DNA of 64,000 bases from Rufibacter sp. LB8 (lineage in GTDB: Bacteria; Bacteroidota; Bacteroidia; Cytophagales; Hymenobacteraceae), in the NCBI RefSeq assembly GCF_014876185.1, contig NZ_JADALJ010000001.1, positions 1,302,001 to 1,366,000 of the forward strand. Reading direction: 5' to 3'. A program made the translations under genes and the position numbers. Shown one piece after another: positions 54,286-62,270 of this stretch. Below the pieces are notes generated by a model. It was not told where the DNA came from. It did no database searches and saw only the letters and a list, made by a program, of their open reading frames with translations. The stretch's first letter is position 1. Each line of letters starts with the position of its first letter.

Positions 54286-55425
54286 TTAAGCCTGCATAAA
54301 CGTCACCACCGCATCGGCAATAAACTGCTGCTGGTCTTGCGTAAGTTCGGTGTGCATGGGCAAGGAAATAACGGTATGGCACAAGCCTTCAGACACCGGG
54401 AAATCACCGGCTTTATAGCCCAAATAGGCATAGGCTTCGTGCAAATGCAATGGCACCGGATAATACACCATGCTCGGGATTCCTTTATCCTGAAGATAGG
54501 CTTTCAAGGCGTCACGTTTGGCAGCCGGAACTTGCAAGGTGTACTGGTGAAAGACATGCGAACTATAAGGAGCCAAGGTAGGAAGTTGAATACCTTCCAC
54601 TTCCGCGAACGCGGCATCATAAAACATGGCGGCTTTCTGGCGGCGCAAGATGAAATCATCCAGGTGCGTCAGTTTCACATCTAGCAAAGCGGCCTGCAAG
54701 GTATCTAAACGGGAGTTAACGCCCACGCGGGCGTAATGGTATTTCTTCTGCTGGCCGTGGTTGGCAATCTGCTGCAGAATAGCGGCCAGTTCTGCATCTT
54801 GAGTGAAAATAGCGCCGCCGTCGCCCATGCAGCCCAGGTTTTTAGACGGAAAGAACGAGGTAGTGCCCACGTGGCCCATGGTGCCGGCAAAAGACGTATT
54901 GCCTTCAGCATCTACATATTGCGCGCCAATAGCCTGGGCGTTGTCTTCAATCACGAACAGTTCCTGCGCAATGGCCAGGTCCATCAGTTCTTCCATGGGC
55001 GCACATTGCCCAAACAAATGTACGGGCATGACGGCCACGGTTTTGTCAGTGATGGCGGCGCGCACTTTGGCGGGGTCAATGCAAAAGGTATCAGGCAGCA
55101 CATCCACGAACACCGGTTTCAACCCTAATAGCGCAATCACTTCGGCGGTAGCCACATAATTAAAGGCGGGCACAATTACTTCGCCGCCGGCGGGCAAATC
55201 CAAAGCCATTAATGCAATCTGCAACGCGTCTGTGCCGTTGGCGCACGGAATGACGTGGTTCACCTGCAGGTAGTTGGCCAGGTTGGTGGCGAAAGTTTTC
55301 ACCTGCGGCCCGTTGATAAAAGCAGTGCTGTCCACCACGGCCTGCATGGCGGCGTCAATCTCGGGTTTCAAGCGTTGGTACTGACCTTTGAGGTCCACCA
55401 TTTGGAGGTGCGTCATGCGTTTCAT
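54286..55425 (-). CDS. DegT/DnrJ/EryC1/StrS-type sugar aminotransferase
   Basis: This 379-residue PLP enzyme aminates a keto nucleotide sugar. The PLP lysine is Lys195 in FFPSKNLGCMGDGG, and CANGTDALQIAL near residue 61 binds the phosphate. VPAFNYVATAEVI and EDNAQAIGAQY complete the family pattern. With the adjacent Gfo/Idh enzyme it could make a 3-amino sugar such as in the WbpB/WbpE route. A -7-like box on the minus strand (TATATTTG, 55441-55434) lies only 8 bp before the ATG. The next Met (55416) may therefore be the true start. Confidence 0.9.
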   Translation of the reverse strand: MKRMTHLQMVDLKGQYQRLKPEIDAAMQAVVDSTAFINGPQVKTFATNLANYLQVNHVIPCANGTDALQIALMALDLPAGGEVIVPAFNYVATAEVIALLGLKPVFVDVLPDTFCIDPAKVRAAITDKTVAVMPVHLFGQCAPMEELMDLAIAQELFVIEDNAQAIGAQYVDAEGNTSFAGTMGHVGTTSFFPSKNLGCMGDGGAIFTQDAELAAILQQIANHGQQKKYHYARVGVNSRLDTLQAALLDVKLTHLDDFILRRQKAAMFYDAAFAEVEGIQLPTLAPYSSHVFHQYTLQVPAAKRDALKAYLQDKGIPSMVYYPVPLHLHEAYAYLGYKAGDFPVSEGLCHTVISLPMHTELTQDQQQFIADAVVTFMQA

Positions 55426-55433
55426 TCAAAAAA

Positions 55434-55441
55434 CAAATATA
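55434..55441 (-). promoter_or_regulatory. Candidate -7 element for the DegT gene
   Basis: It reads TATATTTG on the minus strand. It is so close to the annotated ATG that the transcript would be nearly leaderless, or the true start is the second Met at 55416. Confidence 0.4.
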
Positions 55442-55639
55442 GCAAGACAGGTTTCGGATTGGTGCGTTTCCGGTTTTTATTTCTAAAGCCCAAATGGATT
55501 GAATACGCCTGCCGTTTCTTTCTTTTTTACTAAAACCGTATAAATACCAAACAAAAGCTTTGCCAATGCAACCAACTGTCACGTGCTTCGTTCAAAGCCT
55601 AATTACAGACTTCACCGCAAACCACTTAAACCTGAAACT

Positions 55640-56497
55640 ATGAAAACCTCAATTTTTAAAACGCCTGCCATTCTTTGTGCCACCGCACTAGGGCTGGCCT
55701 TTACCCAAGTGTCTTGCTCCAAAACCGAGAGCACCGAGACCAGCACCACCACCACAACCACCAGAGAGCAAGCCTACAATGACTATAAAGACTATGTAGC
55801 TTCTTTGGAATCTGATGTGGAACGCGGTTGGGACACCACCACCACCGACGGTGAGGCCCGCATGAACCAGTACCGCACAGACTATGAAACCAGAAGCGCG
55901 GCCGTGGCCCGCTATGAAAACGAATTAGACGAAACCCAGAAGCAGGAATATGCACAATTGCAGTCACGCTACAACACCGCCTGGGCTACTCGCGAAGAGC
56001 AGTACAACACCTGGATGGCCAACAACCAAAGCGGCGGAAACGCCATGTCTAAAGTAGACATGTCTTCGTTGGATAACAGCAAAATCCCGAGCTATACCGC
56101 TACTGACATCAGAACTGCCTATGAAGCTTTTGTGGCCCACGTTGACGCCAACAAATCTAATTTCAGCAATGATGACTGGAAAACCGTGGAAACCTACTGG
56201 AACCAGTTAGATGACCGTAAAAACGCCGTGCAAAGCCAACTGTCTGACAAAGACAAATGGGAAATTGCCAAAGCCAAAACCAAGTACATTGCTATGAAAA
56301 ACGCCAGCAAACTAGGTAACTCTGCTGAAAACGTAGGTTCGGGTGCCAAGGAAGTTGGGAAAGATGTAGGTTCCGGCGCGAAAGAAGTTGGAAAAGACAT
56401 TGGATCTGGCGCTAAGAAAGTAGGAAAAGCCATTGGCAACACCGTAAAAAAAGGTACTGAGAAGGTAGACAACAAACTGGACGACGATAATAATTAA
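55640..56497 (+). CDS. Lipoprotein with LEA-like C-terminal repeats
   Basis: This 285-residue lipoprotein has its lipidated Cys26 in TQVSC, a Thr-rich linker and a charged helical domain (about 45-225). Three near-identical 11-residue repeats GSGAKEVGKDV/I/GSGAKKVGKAI form a tail resembling LEA or apolipoprotein-type amphipathic repeats. The function is unknown; stress or desiccation protection at the envelope is a guess from the repeat type. The ATG at 55640 gives a normal signal peptide. A terminator follows. Confidence 0.78.
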   Translation: MKTSIFKTPAILCATALGLAFTQVSCSKTESTETSTTTTTTREQAYNDYKDYVASLESDVERGWDTTTTDGEARMNQYRTDYETRSAAVARYENELDETQKQEYAQLQSRYNTAWATREEQYNTWMANNQSGGNAMSKVDMSSLDNSKIPSYTATDIRTAYEAFVAHVDANKSNFSNDDWKTVETYWNQLDDRKNAVQSQLSDKDKWEIAKAKTKYIAMKNASKLGNSAENVGSGAKEVGKDVGSGAKEVGKDIGSGAKKVGKAIGNTVKKGTEKVDNKLDDDNN

Positions 56498-56521
56498 TTT
56501 TTAGTTTCTCCTTGAAACGTG

Positions 56522-56552
56522 AAAAGCCCCGCCAATTGGCGGGGCTTTTTGT
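56522..56552 (+). terminator. Intrinsic terminator of the LEA-like lipoprotein gene
   Basis: A 12-bp perfect stem (AAAAGCCCCGCC, loop AATT) is followed by a T tract, 24 bp after the stop. Confidence 0.92.
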
Positions 56553-56565
56553 TGTCCTCCGTTTT

Positions 56566-56605
56566 CCGTTTTCGGGCTCATTTTCAGAAATGAGCCCGAA
56601 AACGG
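56566..56605. repeat. 40-bp palindrome, copy 19
   Basis: It lies in a convergent gap right after a normal terminator, as copy 4 does. Pairing extends to TTTT/AAAA, a 22-bp stem. Confidence 0.95.
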
Positions 56606-56611
56606 AAAATT

Positions 56612-57496
56612 CTATTTCAGATTCTGGCTCAGCCATAACAAGCGGTACACGTCAAATGCATAAAGCGAGGGCTTCTTCCCTTGCAATTGTTTCTCCAGCA
56701 AAGGCAAAAGCCAGGATGAGTTCAAATTTAAAATGCCCAAGACTCTAAACCGCTTTAACTTGAAATAAAGTTGAAACAACCTGGTTTCCTGGCCTAAGCC
56801 TAACTTTTGCTGCAATAAAACAAGGTTCTGTAGCGCCTGCTTCGTTTTATCCAGAAACACCGGTGCTGCCTCCAGGCCCAGATGCCACACCGGGTTGTCC
56901 AGATGCTTCACTTGAATGTTAGCCTGCTGCAGTTCAAACGCGAAAAGTGTGTCTTCATGGCCGTAGCCTTGCAGCGCATTCCCGGAAAAGTATTTCAAAA
57001 ACAGGTCTTTGGGCGCCAGCAGATTGCTGAAGAAGACACGCTGATACGGAGCCTTTTGCCTTTGCTCGGCATTGGCTTGTTCCCGTTCACGCCCGTATTT
57101 CCAGCGCAGTTCTGTTCCTGGTAGGCACGTGTCTGCATAGGTCACCCCTCCTACCATAATCCCGGAAGAATCTTCCTGCACATAGGTCTGCAAAAATGAG
57201 TCCTGCACGGGCAGTACATCATTGTCCAGGAAAAGTAGATTAGGGAATTTAGCGTCTCGGGCCAGTTTCAACCGGATTTGGGTGCGGCCCAGGTTCTGGG
57301 GCAACTCTTGGTACACTACCTGCGCGAGGGCGGCAACGGCTTGGTTCTGGATTTTGGTTTCTGAGTTGGAGCCATCGTCATAGACTCTTATCTCAAAAGA
57401 AATGGGCAGGGCTGTGGCCTGTTGGTGCAGCCGTTGCACCAGCGCCAATACCGGTTGGTTAAAGACAGGAATTAAAATGGAAATCTCAGAAACCAT
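56612..57496 (-). CDS. Family 2 glycosyltransferase
   Basis: This 294-residue GT-A enzyme has ISILIPVFNQPVLALVQRL at the start, the motif YDDGSNSET, and FLDNDVLPV (DxD metal site) near residue 92. The middle GYGHEDTLFAFELQQ is the E-D catalytic motif. It transfers a sugar to an unknown acceptor. Its ATG overlaps the last 11 bases of ftsE, an unusual partner, so the two are probably co-transcribed. Confidence 0.88.
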   Translation of the reverse strand: MVSEISILIPVFNQPVLALVQRLHQQATALPISFEIRVYDDGSNSETKIQNQAVAALAQVVYQELPQNLGRTQIRLKLARDAKFPNLLFLDNDVLPVQDSFLQTYVQEDSSGIMVGGVTYADTCLPGTELRWKYGREREQANAEQRQKAPYQRVFFSNLLAPKDLFLKYFSGNALQGYGHEDTLFAFELQQANIQVKHLDNPVWHLGLEAAPVFLDKTKQALQNLVLLQQKLGLGQETRLFQLYFKLKRFRVLGILNLNSSWLLPLLEKQLQGKKPSLYAFDVYRLLWLSQNLK

Positions 57497-58202
57497 CTAC
57501 CAAGGTAAACTCTTCCTGGGCAGAGTCCAGCACCCGGCCTTGGTCACATTTCAAGATGCGGCGCGGGTAGCGTTTGAGGGTTTGGTGGTTGTGGGTGGCC
57601 ATTAAGATGGCGGTGCCGCTGTTGTTGATTTCCTGGAACAGGCGCATAATCCCGTCAGTCACGTCTGGATCAAGGTTGCCGGTGGGTTCATCGGCGAACA
57701 AAATCAACGGTTCATTGAGCAAGGCCCGCGCAATCACCACACGCTGCTGTTCACCGCCCGATAGTTGGTGCGGCATTTTGTTGGCGGCGGCGTCTAAGCC
57801 CACGCGCATCAAGACTTCAGAAATTCGGTTTTTGATTTTTGATTTGTCATTCCAGCCGGTGGCTTTGAGCACAAACTTGAGGTTATCGGCTACGCTGCGG
57901 TCAAAGAGCAACTGAAAGTCCTGGAAGACAATACCAATCTTGCGGCGCAAATACGGCACCTGGCTCCAGCTGATGGAATGGATGTTGAACCCGGCCACTT
58001 GCGCGGTTCCCATGCGAAGGGGTAAATCGGCGTACAGGGTTTTGAGCAGAGAACTTTTGCCGCTGCCGGTACGGCCCACCAAGTACACAAACTCCCCTTT
58101 CTCAATGGAAAACGTGACATTGCTCAACACAGTGTTCACTTCCTGAAAAATGGAAACTTTGTGCAGGGCCACCACGGGGTTAGACGAAAATTCCATTGGC
58201 AT
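57486..58202 (-). CDS. ftsE: Cell division ATP-binding protein FtsE
   Basis: FtsE is the ATPase of the FtsEX complex, partner of the FtsX encoded at 5.8 kb. The protein has Walker [10 protein letters not shown] near residue 43, the signature [15 protein letters not shown] near residue 147, Walker [14 protein letters not shown] and the H-loop ATHN. Its 238 residues are normal for the family. The gene is unlinked from ftsX, as is common in Bacteroidota, and overlaps a glycosyltransferase gene at its end. Confidence 0.92.
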   Translation of the reverse strand: MPMEFSSNPVVALHKVSIFQEVNTVLSNVTFSIEKGEFVYLVGRTGSGKSSLLKTLYADLPLRMGTAQVAGFNIHSISWSQVPYLRRKIGIVFQDFQLLFDRSVADNLKFVLKATGWNDKSKIKNRISEVLMRVGLDAAANKMPHQLSGGEQQRVVIARALLNEPLILFADEPTGNLDPDVTDGIMRLFQEINNSGTAILMATHNHQTLKRYPRRILKCDQGRVLDSAQEEFTLVDGF

Positions 58203-58281
58203 TTAATTGGAACTCCAGATACAGAAAAACGGTATCTAGACTGTTATTAAAAAAGGCGCTAAGCCGAATAAAGTTGGACCG

Positions 58282-58485
58282 TTAGATGTCAAGCTTCTGC
58301 AACTTACCGAACTCCAGCCCTTCAATCACCGCGGCCAGGGCTTCTTCTTTGCCGGCCAGGCCGTAGCGGTCAATGTTCTTCAAAGGCCGGTCTGCCCTGA
58401 AATAGGCAATCAGCACGAAATTTTCATCGCGCAGCTGAATGTAATCCGGAATCTTGGCCTTGCCTTTTACTTTGATGATATACAC
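58282..58485 (-). CDS. Small conserved protein, unknown function
   Basis: This 67-residue soluble protein has an ordered charged sequence (MYIIKVKGKAKIPDYIQL at the start and RPLKNIDRYGLAGKEEAL later). It has no signal peptide or membrane segment. The sequence looks like a conserved short protein rather than a shadow, as its frame has the base bias of the neighbours. It lies upstream of ftsE on the same strand, with an AT-rich inverted repeat before its start. No function can be assigned. Confidence 0.7.
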   Translation of the reverse strand: MYIIKVKGKAKIPDYIQLRDENFVLIAYFRADRPLKNIDRYGLAGKEEALAAVIEGLEFGKLQKLDI

Positions 58486-58490
58486 TTTCT

Positions 58491-58576
58491 ATTAATTAGG
58501 AATTGGGAATTAAGAATTAGGAATGTATTGGCGCACTAACCAATTCTTAATTCCTAATTCTCAATTCTTAATTAAA
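58491..58576. repeat. AT-rich inverted repeat, copy B
   Basis: The left arm (TTAATTAGGAATTGGGAATT onward) and the right arm (ending CTCAATTCTTAATTAA) pair imperfectly over about 34 bp around a 16-bp loop. It belongs to the same family as copy A at 53.1 kb. It fills the gap between the transaldolase-like gene and the small conserved gene. Confidence 0.75.
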
Positions 58577-58593
58577 GAAGTTCTTAATTAAAA

Positions 58594-59250
58594 TTAGCCG
58601 TTTGCTTTTTTGTGGTCAGCCAGGAATTTGGCAAGGCCACTGTCAGTCAATGGGTGGTGCAACAAAGCAGTAATCACGTTCAACGGGCAGGTCACCACAT
58701 CGGCGCCAATCTCAGCGCACTGCAACAGGTGCATCACGTGCCTTACCGACGCGGCCAACACTTCAGTTGGGTAGCCGTAGTTCTGGTAAATCTGCACAAT
58801 CTGCTCAATGAGGGCAATTCCGTCTGTGGCAATGTCATCTAAGCGGCCCACAAACGGAGACACGTAGGTGGCGCCCGCTTTGGCGGCCAACAGCGCCTGA
58901 CCGGCAGTGAACACCAGCGTACAGTTGGTTTTAATGCCTTTGTCAGAGAAATACTTGATGGCCTTTACGCCGTCACGGGTCATGGGCACTTTCACCACAA
59001 TGTTGGGGTGCAGCTGGGCCAGTTCATCGCCCTCTTTTACCATGTTCTCAAAGTCGGTGGCAATTACTTCGGCAGAAATGTCACCGTCTACAATCTCACA
59101 GATGGCCTTGTAATGCTTCATGACGTTGTCATAGCCTACAATGCCTTCTTTGGCCATTAAAGAGGGGTTGGTAGTCACGCCGTCTAACACGCCCAGGTCA
59201 TGGGCTTCCTGAATTTCAGCGAGGTTGGCGGTATCAATGAAAAATTTCAT
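58594..59250 (-). CDS. Transaldolase-like fructose-6-phosphate aldolase family protein
   Basis: This 218-residue enzyme is of the short transaldolase/fructose-6-phosphate aldolase group. The Schiff-base Lys87 is in [10 protein letters not shown], with [10 protein letters not shown] at the start and [13 protein letters not shown] near residue 25. The ATG at 59248-59250 gives the family start [10 protein letters not shown]; the upstream in-frame extension is not conserved. It could serve the pentose-phosphate path as transaldolase; family members differ in activity. TAGATTTG on the minus strand (59279-59272) is a possible -7 element. Confidence 0.92.
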   Translation of the reverse strand: MKFFIDTANLAEIQEAHDLGVLDGVTTNPSLMAKEGIVGYDNVMKHYKAICEIVDGDISAEVIATDFENMVKEGDELAQLHPNIVVKVPMTRDGVKAIKYFSDKGIKTNCTLVFTAGQALLAAKAGATYVSPFVGRLDDIATDGIALIEQIVQIYQNYGYPTEVLAASVRHVMHLLQCAEIGADVVTCPLNVITALLHHPLTDSGLAKFLADHKKANG

Positions 59251-59271
59251 AGCAGGTTCACGTTTGAAATA

Positions 59272-59279
59272 CAAATCTA
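59272..59279 (-). promoter_or_regulatory. Candidate -7 element for the transaldolase-like gene
   Basis: It reads TAGATTTG on the minus strand, 21 bp before the ATG; there is no clear TTG at -33. Confidence 0.35.
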
Positions 59280-59379
59280 CTTCAATCCGGCAGAAAACCG
59301 AACGCGCCCGACAAGTATTTTAAAAGGAAGTGCTGGAAAGGAAAGAGAAGGGAACCGTTGCGGATTGGGCAAAAAAAAG

Positions 59380-59472
59380 CGGCAAACCGAGTATCGCGCC
59401 GCTCAACCACCTACCCTTGCTCCCTTCCGGGCCTGGGGGAGTTCAGCAGGAGCTGGCCGTACCGATTTGCCG
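59380..59472 (-). ncRNA. ffs: Small bacterial signal recognition particle RNA (4.5S type)
   Basis: On the minus strand this 93-nt region has the SRP RNA domain IV core: CCAGGCCCGGAAGGGAGCA, with the GGAA-type tetraloop and the asymmetric internal loop bound by Ffh. The ends pair (CGGCAAA with TTTGCCG), closing the rod-like molecule. A T run follows at the 3' end (59372-59379 as A on the plus strand), and a good promoter stands directly upstream. It would combine with Ffh (45.4-46.8 kb) in protein targeting. It was recognised by sequence and fold. Confidence 0.93.
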
Positions 59473-59475
59473 ATG

Positions 59476-59505
59476 CAAAGATACAAACACTTTCTGGCCC
59501 CGCAA
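59476..59505 (-). promoter_or_regulatory. Promoter of the SRP RNA gene
   Basis: On the minus strand TTG (59505-59503) and TATCTTTG (59483-59476) are 19 bp apart, a textbook Bacteroidota promoter. Transcription would begin at about 59472, just where the terminal helix of the RNA begins. Confidence 0.8.
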
Positions 59506-59565
59506 GCCTGCCTGCTTATATTTTCTACTGTTTTGGCTAAGAGGCTGGGCATCAAACAAAAATTC

Positions 59566-59605
59566 CTGTTTTCGGGCTCATTTCCAGAAATGAGCCCGAA
59601 AACAG
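59566..59605. repeat. 40-bp palindrome, copy 20
   Basis: It lies 26 bp after the lipoprotein stop (minus strand) and upstream of the SRP RNA promoter. Pairing extends to AATT on both sides, giving a 50-bp inverted repeat (59561-59610) with only the CCAG loop unpaired. Confidence 0.95.
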
Positions 59606-59631
59606 GAATTCAGATTACCTAATAAGATCGG

Positions 59632-60288
59632 CTAGCCTTTGCGGGCTTTCAGGTTCTCAAAAGAGATATTAAGGTTTCGGCTGGAGCCACTGGCCTTGAA
59701 CAGGTTTCCGTTACGGTTAGGGAAGGCGTAGTCCGGCACAAAGTAATCAAGCGGCAGTTTCAGTTTCACAATAGAGCCAGACAACACCTTGGTCCTGGCA
59801 TCATACAATAAAGAAATGGCACCGTCAGTGACCTCAATACAGCCCGGCGACATGGCGCGGGTTCCATCTTTAAAGGTCTGTCCGTTCTGCACGCACACTA
59901 TTTCCGCCTCTTTCAAAGCCTGCGTGGCGGGTAAGTTGGCCAGCGTTCTGTTTTTAAAATGGATGGTGAGCCACGAAGAAACCTCGTCAGAAGACGTGTC
60001 CTTAAAATAAAGCGTCACGCCGCCGTTCTCTTCAAAGTAAAAAGCGTCCAGTTTGTCTTGGGCGAACACTTCATAGGTTTTGCCGTGGTAATTCTGGTAG
60101 GCTTCGGGGCTGGCATTCTTATAATAGGTATCTACTTTAATGCTATCCACCAAGGAGAAAGAAGTTTTGGTTGGCCCAGCCACCGGCACGGGTTCTACCT
60201 CCTGGTCTGCGTGGCAGGACGCCAGCAGCGCCAAGAAGGCCAGCACGCCCATGGTGTTTTTAAAAGTATGGAGTATGGTTGTCAACAT
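59632..60288 (-). CDS. Lipoprotein of unknown function
   Basis: This 218-residue lipoprotein has its Cys25 in LLASC. The mature part is beta-rich, with Asp/Lys/Gly turns and an unpaired Cys pair (VCVQNG and PGCIEV). I see no recognised domain. A second in-frame Met at residue 13 would give a shorter but normal signal peptide, so the start is uncertain. It stands alone between the SRP RNA and the MITE-like element. Confidence 0.75.
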   Translation of the reverse strand: MLTTILHTFKNTMGVLAFLALLASCHADQEVEPVPVAGPTKTSFSLVDSIKVDTYYKNASPEAYQNYHGKTYEVFAQDKLDAFYFEENGGVTLYFKDTSSDEVSSWLTIHFKNRTLANLPATQALKEAEIVCVQNGQTFKDGTRAMSPGCIEVTDGAISLLYDARTKVLSGSIVKLKLPLDYFVPDYAFPNRNGNLFKASGSSRNLNISFENLKARKG

Positions 60289-60495
60289 TTAATGTCTTAT
60301 AGAATAAGGAAGTACCTGGCATTATAATAGATGAAAGCAATGCCGGACTACCCATTCAAAGCAAAAGATATGCCTAATATGGCGGAATCTGACTATTATT
60401 TATGCTGCTCAAGATGATTTCTTTCAAACCACTCTATGTATAGACAGAAAATGGCTGCTTCTCCCCTACGTGCACGAAATTAAGACAAGGCCTTA

Positions 60496-60655
60496 GAGCT
60501 TGTTTAAATTTTGATTTAGCCAGCGAAAACAGGGAGCGAAAGGTTCTGGCGAAGCGTTTTTTGAGTAGCGTAGCAGCGCTACGGTAAGAGAAAAAGGCGA
60601 TGCCAGGTTCTTTTGATGCCTGTTTGCAGCGCAAAAGACAAATTTAAACATGCTC
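60496..60655. mobile_element. MITE-like element, 160 bp
   Basis: Terminal inverted repeats GAGCTTGTTTAAATTT and, from the right end, GAGCATGTTTAAATTT differ at one of 16 bases. TTA flanks both ends, as a 3-bp target duplication would. The centre is GC-richer and contains an inner inverted repeat (GTAGCGTAGCAGCGCTAC). An open frame across it (60434-60634, minus) reads as a by-product. It is probably a non-autonomous insertion; its transposase is not in the window. Confidence 0.7.
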
Positions 60656-60661
60656 TTAACT

Positions 60662-60695
60662 TTGTTTTAACTTTCAACTGTCCCGTGTACCTTTG
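60662..60695 (+). promoter_or_regulatory. Promoter of guaA
   Basis: TTG at 60662-60664 and TACCTTTG at 60688-60695 are 23 bp apart. The -7 box ends three bases before the ATG at 60699, so the transcript is probably leaderless. Confidence 0.6.
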
Positions 60696-60698
60696 CAC

Positions 60699-62228
60699 AT
60701 GCCAGAAAAGATACTCATCCTAGATTTTGGGTCTCAATACACCCAGCTGATTGCCCGCCGCGTGCGCGAGTTGAACGTCTACTGTGAAATTGTCCCGTTC
60801 AACAAAATCCCGGAACTTACCCCAGACACCAAAGGCGTCATCTTGTCGGGGAGCCCTAGTTCTGTGCGGGAGGAAAATTACCCCAATCCAGGTTTGACTC
60901 CGTTTTTAGGCAACTTGCCGGTGCTGGGTGTGTGTTACGGCGCACAGCTTATGGCGCAGGAAGGCGGCGGCGAAGTGATTGCCTCTACCATTAGAGAATA
61001 CGGCCGCGCCAAGCTCAACCACGTGGACCAACACAACCGCCTGTTCAAAGAAATCACCCTGGACTCGCAGGTTTGGATGAGCCACGGCGATACCATCAAG
61101 CGCATAGCCGATAATTTTGAGATCATCGCTAGCACAGAATCTGTGCAGGTGGCCGCTTATAAAGTAAAAGACCAGGAAACCTACGGCATTCAGTTTCACC
61201 CAGAAGTCACCCACTCCACCGAGGGCAAAACCTTGCTCCGGAACTTTGTGGTGCACATCTGTGAGTGTTCGCAAGATTGGACGCCGGACCAATTCATTGA
61301 AAGCACCGTAGCTGAACTCAAAGCCCAGATTGGCGATGACAAGGTAATCTTAGGCTTGTCAGGTGGCGTGGATTCCAGCGTGGCGGCCATGTTGATCCAT
61401 CAGGCCATCGGCAAAAACTTGTATTGCATTTTTGTAGACAACGGCTTGCTGCGGAAGAATGAGTTTGAAGACGTGCTGCACTCTTACAAAGACATGGGCC
61501 TGAACGTGAAAGGCGTTGACGCGAAGGACTTGTTCTATTCGGCGCTAGCCGGGCTCACCGACCCAGAAGCCAAGCGTAAAGCCATTGGCAAGGTGTTCAT
61601 TGACGTGTTTGACCAGGAATCACACCAGGTGGAAGACGCCAAATGGCTGGGCCAGGGCACAATTTACCCAGACGTGATTGAGTCGGTGTCCGTGAAAGGC
61701 CCGAGCGCGACCATAAAATCGCACCACAACGTGGGTGGTCTGCCAGATTACATGAAACTGAAAGTGGTGGAACCGCTCAAGACTTTGTTTAAAGACGAAG
61801 TTAGGTTAGTGGGCAAGACCCTGGGCATTGCTGATACTATCATCGGGCGGCATCCGTTCCCGGGTCCGGGCTTGGCCATCAGAATCTTAGGCGACATTAC
61901 CCCGGAGAAAGTAGCCATTCTGCAGGAAGTAGATCACATCTTCATTTCTTCGTTGAAAAAAACGGGCTTGTATGACCAGGTGTGGCAGGCGGGCGCTATG
62001 CTGTTGCCTATCCAGAGCGTAGGCGTAATGGGCGATGAGCGCACCTATGAACGCGTGGTGGCCCTCAGAGCCGTGTCCAGTATTGACGGCATGACCGCCG
62101 ATTGGTGCCACTTGCCGTATGAGTTCCTGGCCGATGTCTCCAACGAGATTATCAACAAGGTGCGCGGCGTGAACCGCGTAGTCTATGACATCAGCTCCAA
62201 ACCACCCGCTACCATTGAGTGGGAATAA
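60699..62228 (+). CDS. guaA: GMP synthase (glutamine-hydrolysing)
   Basis: GuaA converts XMP to GMP. The class I glutamine amidotransferase half has the nucleophile in GVCYGAQLM near residue 79 and the His/Glu of FHPEVTHS. The ATP-pyrophosphatase half has LSGGVDSS near residue 221, and the GMP synthase C-terminal part has the [15 protein letters not shown] pattern. The ATG at 60699 ([16 protein letters not shown]) is the natural start, 509 residues. Its -7 box is directly adjacent, so initiation may be leaderless. Confidence 0.97.
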   Translation: MPEKILILDFGSQYTQLIARRVRELNVYCEIVPFNKIPELTPDTKGVILSGSPSSVREENYPNPGLTPFLGNLPVLGVCYGAQLMAQEGGGEVIASTIREYGRAKLNHVDQHNRLFKEITLDSQVWMSHGDTIKRIADNFEIIASTESVQVAAYKVKDQETYGIQFHPEVTHSTEGKTLLRNFVVHICECSQDWTPDQFIESTVAELKAQIGDDKVILGLSGGVDSSVAAMLIHQAIGKNLYCIFVDNGLLRKNEFEDVLHSYKDMGLNVKGVDAKDLFYSALAGLTDPEAKRKAIGKVFIDVFDQESHQVEDAKWLGQGTIYPDVIESVSVKGPSATIKSHHNVGGLPDYMKLKVVEPLKTLFKDEVRLVGKTLGIADTIIGRHPFPGPGLAIRILGDITPEKVAILQEVDHIFISSLKKTGLYDQVWQAGAMLLPIQSVGVMGDERTYERVVALRAVSSIDGMTADWCHLPYEFLADVSNEIINKVRGVNRVVYDISSKPPATIEWE

Positions 62229-62230
62229 TT

Positions 62231-62270
62231 CCGTTTTCGGGCTCTATTTCTGAAATACATGAAAAAACGA
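62231..62270. repeat. 40-bp palindrome, copy 21, right arm turned into a gene start
   Basis: The left arm is intact (CCGTTTTCGGGCTC), starting 2 bp after guaA. The right arm is heavily changed and now reads ATGAAAAAACGA, the start of the next gene (62259). Length and position still fit the family. Confidence 0.75.

Larger units (their letters stand above)
60289..60698. other. 410-bp gap between the lipoprotein gene and guaA
   Basis: It contains the MITE-like element at 60496-60655 and the guaA promoter. The first 200 bp are AT-rich and hold nothing I can support. Confidence 0.55.

Noticed and set aside
55463-55502. Degenerate palindrome-like region upstream of the LEA-like lipoprotein gene
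   Set aside because: Arms do not pair and similarity is limited to a few short blocks; it cannot be separated from chance.
60434-60634. 66-codon open frame on the minus strand
   Set aside because: It lies across the MITE-like element and its borders; it has no start context or recognisable protein features.
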